This document shows positions 58,541-64,000 of a DNA stretch of 64,000 bases, one piece after another. Position 1 is the first letter of the stretch, and every line of letters starts with the position of its first letter. Under the pieces are notes generated by a model. The model was not told the origin of the DNA. It worked only from the letters and a program-made list of their open reading frames with translations, and ran no database searches. The position numbers were made by a program, and so were the translations under genes. Source of the stretch: Chalara sp. BL73 (Eukaryota > Ascomycota > Leotiomycetes > Helotiales); assembly GCA_918026815.1 (NCBI GenBank), contig CAKJVC010000195.1, positions 1 through 64,000 on the forward strand, read 5' to 3'.

Positions 58541-59420
58541 ACTTATTTCAATAAAGAGTATGTTTTTCGTGTTGTTTAAATGTTTATTAATTTTAAAATT
58601 TCTAAACTGGGACTTATTAAGGACGATAGTAAGTTACAAAAAACAGTCCGAGGTCAAATATACGCTAAGGTTAATGGGACATTTCTTTGGGCGGTTTTTG
58701 TTTTAAAAGAGCTTAAGCCTGTAAAAAGCTAGAACGTGTTTGATATGTTTTAAAAAATACTACCCAAGCTAAAGCTGCTTTATGATTAGATGTTGCGCTA
58801 AATTGAACAGCTGTAGCGCAAAATTCCTGAGCTTTGTCGTTTGGTCTTTTTTATTATAATTTTTGTGTACTGCTTATTTTACTTTTTTGAAGTAGAAGCT
58901 TTTTTTGATTTCTTTCGGCAAATCTTTTCTAATATTAATAATGTTGTGAAAGTTGTTAATAAATGTAGCTTTTTTCTTGCTATACAAAAGAATTGCATGT
59001 ATTTCATTTATTAATCGGCAAAAGACTTTTTGTTTAAAAAAGCATTTAATAGAATATTTCTTTTTAAAAAAGCAAATGTAGTTTATACGATGTTTTCAAG
59101 ATCGCTCGAGGTTATGTCCAAAACGTTTCGACGCGACATATATAGTTTGTATGTTTTTAGGTTCCCGATTAAAAAGGTCAAAGCGCCAATTCCCGATTCA
59201 CTCTCTGTAGCGCAATACTTCTGTCTTTATTGGGTTGACCATCTACTTGATTGTGATAAAAGACACACTACTATTGATTTTATAAACAGTGGCTCCGTTT
59301 ATCAATTTTTCAAAATGAGTTATATGTTCTAGCTTGAGGCGCTCAGCTTAATTAAAAGCTTGCTAGATGGTATCGTGATGATGATAAAGCTTGAAAACTG
59401 GATCAAGGCAGTGTGGGAAG
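58540..59420 (+). pseudogene. RIP-mutated NACHT-type NLR (STAND) fragment
   Basis: One plus-strand frame, with several stops, reads as the C-terminal part of a fungal NACHT protein. Visible blocks in order: 'VNGTFLWAVFVLKELKPV', a region like 'LYDRMLRQIEQL', 'ELCRLVFF', then 'SAKDFLFKKAFNRIF', 'FSRSLEVMSKTFRRDIYSLYVF', 'FPIKKVKAPIPDSLSVAQYF', 'LYWVDHLLDC' and 'LEALSLIKSLLDG'. These match the winged-helix and linker segment that precedes WD40 or other repeats in HET-E/NWD-like proteins. Stops are TAG/TAA where Trp, Gln or Arg codons are expected (for example in S-Y-M-F-[stop]-L-E-A-L-S-L), so G-to-A and C-to-T changes explain them. The nucleotide-binding P-loop part is not visible upstream. 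Confidence 0.85.
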
Positions 59421-59452
59421 TAGTAATACTGGTTACTTTACGGGGTCTTTTT

Positions 59453-59560
59453 TAGACTACTGCAGTAATGGGTTCAGAGAACCCGTAATTACTGCAGTAA
59501 TACGGGATTTGTGAGGCCTCTTACTGGGAGTAATACGGCAGTAGTACTGGCAGTAGTCTA
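59453..59560. repeat. Small inverted-repeat element
   Basis: TAGACTACTGC at 59453-59463 is matched by GCAGTAGTCTA at 59550-59560. Inside, a strong palindrome (TACTGCAGTAAT-GGGTTC...GAACCC-...ATTACTGCAGTA) spans 59458-59500, and GTAATAC words recur. It looks like the tip of a hAT-like element or a tiny MITE. No target duplication was found. Confidence 0.5.
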
Positions 59561-60844
59561 GGCGTAATCACGTGCTAATATATATGTCTCATACTCTCGT
59601 ATTTAAGCATTGCAGAATGCAGAACAACTTCGCAGGCTCGGTGTAAATTCTAGTCTAGAAGTGTATATTGTGAAAGAGTAGGGATACCGGGGAAAGGGCG
59701 AAGATGAGAAGATGGGGCTCGCAAGCGAGTTTCTGTTGTGCATCGTGCTTTAGACTCAGATGGGCCTTTCAGTAGGAAAGTTAAAGTTCATTATATATCA
59801 TTGAAAATAGTGAGAGATAAGAGATGGACGATAATTATTGTAGGAAAAAAATAGAGTATCTATCCTATCGAGCACGTCTGTCAGAGTGACCTGCCCAGGT
59901 CAAAAGTTCTTCTAAGTAGCTATATTGTAGGTTGAAAGTACCACCTTGAAAAACATAGCTGATTCAAAAGGTTTACAGCTTGTTGCACGTTGCAGTGACT
60001 TACTAGAGAGATTTAGTGACCAGCGAATTGCCAGGGATGATATATCAAGGGAGGGAACTATCAAAAAGTGAAAAATGTTATCAAGACCATCATTGACGAT
60101 TGTACTAGTTAAAATAGCTGAAAGCTTGAAATGCTTATTAGATCAAAGTACATATTTTACGTATCACACCGAAATACTAGCTCCCGTGAAAACATTGCTA
60201 TGGCCAGTGGTTGCCGGGGGAAAGAAACCCGAGCTTACTTTCACAACCACTCGCAGGGTTTTGTGACTGAGAGATTAGCCGACATGACGCATGGTAAGAT
60301 ATTGAAATTTTAGCTGGAATGTATCATCGTAGCTTGAAAGCCGAAGCTTTACGCGTGCTGTCGAAAATCAGTAGTTATCACTTGATAACTATGATCTCGT
60401 AAGTCGTTTATCTTCGAATATGATTGGCTAAAAGGCTTTATCATCTACGGCGCTATGGCTCCTTGTTCGGGTTTGGATTAACTGCCCTGGTCAATTCTTC
60501 GCCTCAATGCAACTTCACGGACCAGAGAACCTCAGCTCGCTCAGCTCTTCCTTTCTGGACAACAATTAAGCGAGAGGTCAGGCCACACGACAACCATTGG
60601 CGGCCACGGTAACCACGAGTATGGTACAGAAATGTAGTCCCTTGCATTTCCGGGGCAAACATCCATATATGTGATATACTCTGTGATCTACTCGTTAGAC
60701 TATCGGGCTTACACTCCAGATTAAAGTCGATTGAGCTTCAGAAGAAATATATAAAAATAAGTGTGAGCTCCGAAATTTTGAATTCAAAACTTCACAGCCT
60801 CTCGAGCGATTTTCAGCTCCACTTATATTGCCGCTACTTTTCCA
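59561..60844. other. Intergenic, no confident gene
   Basis: Several short frames (for example 60424-60612) without motifs or signal peptide. No RNA gene was recognised. The last part is the upstream region of the secreted protein at 60845. Confidence 0.45.
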
Positions 60845-62599
60845 ATGCCCAGAATGCTTATCTTTAAGCATCTTATTATCTTTAAGCATCTTATTATCTT
60901 TTTGCAACTATGCTGTTTTACGGTGTCACAGGGATCTCCCTTCGACCAAGCACAAATCACCATTGACAACTCACCTAACTGGTGTTTTAGACTTCCCGAT
61001 GACACCGTATCAGCTCAAAAAGTTATATACAATGAGACTCTTGATTCAGATCTCATAAGCCAGTTGAGTTTATATCTCGATGAATCCGGACAACCTGTTC
61101 CACTATTCAGCCTACAAGACATGCAGACTGGAACCGAACTGCGTTTTGACACTCGCGACACTGCTAATCAATTGGTTATCATTTATCCAGATCAGACAGC
61201 GATTGCTTTTTATGCATCTGGGATAACGCTTATGAGCGGGGATTGTTCTACCGCCATTTATATCTCCCTCCCAGGGTGGTTCGACTACCTTCTGGGGCAA
61301 ACAAGTGCCGGAGGCGACACAGGCAACGGTGGTGATGGGGGAAATGGTGACGGGAGTGGCGGCACCAAAAGATCCACGACAAAATCGTCAGACCTGGAGA
61401 AACGAGCCAAACGACCCCCATTCCCTGCCGGCAACTACTTTATTAAAGTAGTTATCTACGACCAGTGCGGTTTGTTACTAGATCCAGCTACTACTGTGTC
61501 CCTCTCGGTAGTGGGATGTACCGATACACTTAACCCGCAGGGAGTCAATGGTCTTTTTGAATGGTCATGCCAATGGCCAAGCGTGGAGAGTCCTGAACAG
61601 AAATGCGAGGTAGAAGTCTTACGTCAACTAGGCTACGGCAGAGATGACTTTGGAACTGCAATTTCAGTGCCCTCGTTAATTTCTGCCCTCGCCCGGGGCT
61701 TGTCAGATCTTCCTACAAACGAAACGGTCGAGGATCTTCTTAGAAACAAATTCAGTATAGCCAATTGGGCTGCCACAACGAACGGACTTAATGAGATTGG
61801 TATTCTTTTGCAGCTTATTGACTCCCAACACATTGATCCAAACGATATCGCCTATACCATTTGTTTTCCTCATAGTAACCTTCGGGAAGATGTTTGGTTA
61901 TCGACTTCGGAAGCAGAGGGCTTTTTCCTTGTAACTATCGACCATTATCCTCCTACTATAATGGAGTTCAACATCGAGGCTCATCAACATTACGACCAAC
62001 CTTGTACTTCGGGGCCACATCCACCAAGATTGACTCCGACGACACAGCCACCTATGTACGCATGTGGCGAGGGAGACACAGGAAACCCAGCAGGAAAACG
62101 ACAGGAGGCATGCACACCAACACCCACGGCTCCACCGGGCACAGAAATATCAACAATTTCAGATGGACTCCCTGTTTCAACAACGGCTTCGACGTTGGAA
62201 ACAGAGTCGGAATCAGCTTCAGAGGTAGACTCAACAGCTATGGAGTTAACATCAACCTCCTCTTCATCTACCCCTAGCACTTCACAGACAAGCACGACTG
62301 TGACAACAACGTCCTCTGCGCCAATCCCAACCCGTGCCAATACGGGCTGTACCCGATTTGCCGGACCCTGTGGCCTCTCACCGGAACACCCCTGTGGCTA
62401 TTGTTCTGTCGCACAGTTCGAGGACAACGAAGATTGGGTCTGCTTGATATGGCGCCAAGAAACAGCTCCTTCGTGTGGCAATTATGGAATCTGTGAAAAC
62501 GAAGGATGGATATGCGCAATGGCGTTTGAGGGATGGTGGAGTTGGGCTTGCTATGAGCCCTGTATAGCACCGTACCAGCAGAACATCACGGTAGTATAG
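60845..62599 (+). CDS. Large secreted Cys- and Ser/Thr-rich protein, unknown
   Basis: A single-exon 584-aa protein. The N-terminal signal is unusual: its hydrophobic core is a tandem duplication (I-F-K-H-L-I-I-F-K-H-L-I-I-F-L) coded by 18-bp DNA repeats. A first domain of about 150 residues ('WCFRLPDDTVSAQK', 'GDCSTAIYISLPGWFDYLLG') is followed by a Gly/Asp/Asn-rich linker and a K-R-A-K-R basic site, possibly Kex2-cut. A second domain ('FIKVVIYDQCGLLLDPATTVSL') follows, then a Pro/Thr/Ser-rich stalk, and a C-terminal Cys-rich module (about residues 490-575, with G-P-C-G-L, C-G-Y-C, W-V-C, G-W-I-C and W-A-C-Y-E-P-C). It has no GPI tail. No named family is recognised. It could be a cell-surface or effector-like protein. 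Confidence 0.8.
   Translation: MPRMLIFKHLIIFKHLIIFLQLCCFTVSQGSPFDQAQITIDNSPNWCFRLPDDTVSAQKVIYNETLDSDLISQLSLYLDESGQPVPLFSLQDMQTGTELRFDTRDTANQLVIIYPDQTAIAFYASGITLMSGDCSTAIYISLPGWFDYLLGQTSAGGDTGNGGDGGNGDGSGGTKRSTTKSSDLEKRAKRPPFPAGNYFIKVVIYDQCGLLLDPATTVSLSVVGCTDTLNPQGVNGLFEWSCQWPSVESPEQKCEVEVLRQLGYGRDDFGTAISVPSLISALARGLSDLPTNETVEDLLRNKFSIANWAATTNGLNEIGILLQLIDSQHIDPNDIAYTICFPHSNLREDVWLSTSEAEGFFLVTIDHYPPTIMEFNIEAHQHYDQPCTSGPHPPRLTPTTQPPMYACGEGDTGNPAGKRQEACTPTPTAPPGTEISTISDGLPVSTTASTLETESESASEVDSTAMELTSTSSSSTPSTSQTSTTVTTTSSAPIPTRANTGCTRFAGPCGLSPEHPCGYCSVAQFEDNEDWVCLIWRQETAPSCGNYGICENEGWICAMAFEGWWSWACYEPCIAPYQQNITVV
60860..60905 (+). repeat. 18-bp tandem repeat inside a signal peptide
   Basis: ATCTTTAAGCATCTTATT at 60860-60877 and again at 60878-60895, followed by a partial third copy (ATCTTTTTG). 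It lengthens the signal-peptide core by six residues per unit. Confidence 0.9.
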
Positions 62600-63239
62600 A
62601 ACAGATAAGCCTGTTTTCGGGGAGAAAGGGGCTTGTTGATGAATTGTGAAGATTTCTTTTGTGCAGTACCGTATACTTTGACGGGGCGAGTCATGGTGCG
62701 GATTTGGTAGTTAGAAGTGCACAAAATAACGACATGCAACAAAACTCCCCCTTCTCCTCTTCCCTCCCCTCTCAAACACTTGAGCCCCCTTTCCTCCCTT
62801 CTTCAAATTTTGTTGCACAACGCATTCCCGCGCTCTCATAACCTCACTCCAACAAACTCCCTGATATCACGAAATCATCAAAGCGCGTAGGTCGGGCTCG
62901 AAACTCATTCTTAGATAAAGTTGAAGATATGATGAGAGAATGTGGGGGGTTAGATTTGCTATGCTGTTGAGTTTACCTGGGAGTTTAGGACTTGGTGGGG
63001 TATTTTGAAATTTGAGGATTTTGAGAGATGGATAGAGGGAGAAGGTGGTTTGAGAGGGGAGGATTGTGGTTTGTAACAAATCTGAAGGGTTTGAGTTCCA
63101 GGTGGTGTTTGAATTCCAGTGCAGAGGAAGGTGGTTGCTTAGCAGAAGATCCAGGTATTAGGGCCTTTGAGAAAGAGAATACGCAGATGGAGTGATGACG
63201 ATTGAGTATTCATGGTCATTAGTTATGGGTATCTATTGA
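62600..63239. other. Intergenic, no gene seen
   Basis: Lies between the plus-strand secreted protein gene and the minus-strand MLH3 end. Pyrimidine-rich (62745-62800) and purine-rich (62990-63070) stretches are present, and no feature is assigned. Confidence 0.45.
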
Positions 63240-63983
63240 TTACATCTTCTCTGCTTCCCTCCGATCTTTCCACAACCGCATCACCTTCCCAAAGTTTCCA
63301 CTTCCGTCTTCATATTCCTCCAGCTTCCCCAACATCAAATTCCCACCCAGCCCCAATATCGGTACTCCACTAATCCCTCAATGTGCACACTGAAACGGAA
63401 ATGCACAATCCGCTAATCGTCTCACTAGTTCCTGACACTGTTCTTTGCTCAGGATGTCATTAAACATGATCGCGCTTCGGCAGGCTCGAGAGTTGAGCAT
63501 GTTTAGGAGGGGTGGAGAGATACTGTGAATTTGAGAGAGCCAGGGATGGGATTTCTTGCTGGGGGTGATTGCGGGAAAAAAGGAGGATGGAGTCGGGGAG
63601 TGGATTTCCGTTCGGAATAAGTCGATGAGGAGTTTTGGCGTCGTGCGGCAGCGTTCGGCGATAACAGGCGGGAGGTGGGTGACCTGGAGTCTTTGAGTCC
63701 CACTCCCATTTCTAATCACTGGAGTGGATGGGAGAGAGTACAGAATACCCCAGTCTGCGAAATGCGGCCGAAGCGTGTGCAGGAGTTGGATTTCCTTGGC
63801 TGATATTTCGAAAGCGATGGGCTTCTCCAGTGGGATGGTGAGGACTCTCGAAGCACTAGGAAAATTTCCCGACTGAGACTGGCAAAGCTCAGCGAGAAGT
63901 CGCTCAATCCGAATTCGTTCATCTGCTGCATGTTGGTCTATTGTAGTCGGTAAACCAGTCTGTAGCCCTAGGGTTAGGGTCAA
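63240..63983 (-). CDS. MLH3: MLH3-type DNA mismatch repair protein, C-terminal part, with premature stop
   Basis: The MutL-homologue MLH3 pairs with MLH1 and acts in meiotic crossover resolution and mismatch repair. Visible: the endonuclease motif D-Q-H-A-A-D-E-R-I-R-I-E near the left of the exon, then 'SRACRSAIMFNDILSKEQCQELVRRLADCAFPFQCAH'. Both are highly characteristic of the MLH3 C-terminus. The frame then meets TGA at 63378-63380, where the conserved C-A-H-G-R-P-S motif would continue. Beyond it the same frame stays coding-like (G-V-P-I-L-G-L-G-G-N-L-M-L) for about 44 more residues to a stop at 63240, close to the normal end. So the gene is either disrupted at that codon or a base is wrong. 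The N-terminal part lies outside the window; the frame before 63983 is broken by an upstream stop, so an intron probably begins there. Confidence 0.82.
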
Positions 63984-64000
63984 ATTTCATGCCCCATGGG

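Noticed and set aside
59030..59332. An intact 100-residue protein
   Set aside because: It is one stop-free stretch within the larger NACHT-type relic, whose frame continues on both sides past stops.
1..64000. CRISPR array or bacterial-type operons
   Set aside because: No regularly spaced direct repeats; introns and gene families are clearly fungal.

Overview
The window is nuclear DNA of a filamentous ascomycete (Pezizomycotina). The evidence is short 42-73 nt spliceosomal introns with CTAAC/CTAAT-type branch sites, Zn2Cys6 regulators, HsbA and UstYa-family proteins, a fungal NACHT (NLR) relic, and RIP-like AT-rich repeat blocks. The gene set looks like Leotiomycetes/Helotiales, but that placement is a guess from family content.

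Left part (about 1.8-15.8 kb): the most interesting region. A gene at 5423-5960 encodes a small secreted precursor. After splicing it carries tandem 21-residue units, each with a short Tyr-containing core (D-L-T-Y-I-D) followed by a Lys-Arg Kex2 site. Every repeat sits in its own 63-nt exon, and the introns between them are near-identical. Two intact UstYa-family (DUF3328) genes lie 3-6 kb away and are transcribed divergently (9099-10104 minus, 10698-11666 plus). Repeated Kex2-cut precursor plus UstYa proteins is the signature of fungal dikaritin-type RiPP pathways (ustiloxin/phomopsin/asperipin class). Around them are an RTA1-like 7-TM protein, a small secreted protein, a decayed subtilisin and a Zn2Cys6 regulator. 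This looks like an undescribed RiPP locus, possibly partly decayed.

Middle part (18-38.6 kb): two HsbA-type surface proteins (one GPI-anchored and Ser/Thr-rich, one small), an ankyrin protein with a fungal NLR-like N-terminus, a small Cys-rich zinc-ribbon-like protein, a 2EXR protein, a solo LTR, an NmrA-like oxidoreductase with a frame break, a dead Zn2Cys6 regulator, and a divergent pair of secreted glycosidases (GH29 alpha-L-fucosidase and a TIM-barrel partner).

Right part (38.6-64 kb): a complete but RIP-destroyed LTR retrotransposon (39695-46174, 349-bp LTRs, target duplication CCTGG). A ~7.8 kb direct tandem duplication follows (42637-50442 and 50443-58192). It carries the 3' half of that element, a Gln/Pro-rich protein gene, a CT/CA microsatellite and a Tc1/mariner-like MITE. 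The copies differ mainly in homopolymer length, so either a very recent duplication or an assembly problem is possible. Beyond it lie a RIP-mutated NACHT-NLR relic, a large secreted Cys/Ser/Thr-rich protein, and the C-terminal end of MLH3, interrupted by a stop in its last conserved motif.

All splice sites were placed by eye from GT/AG, branch site and frame continuity. Several were chosen because they restore family motifs.
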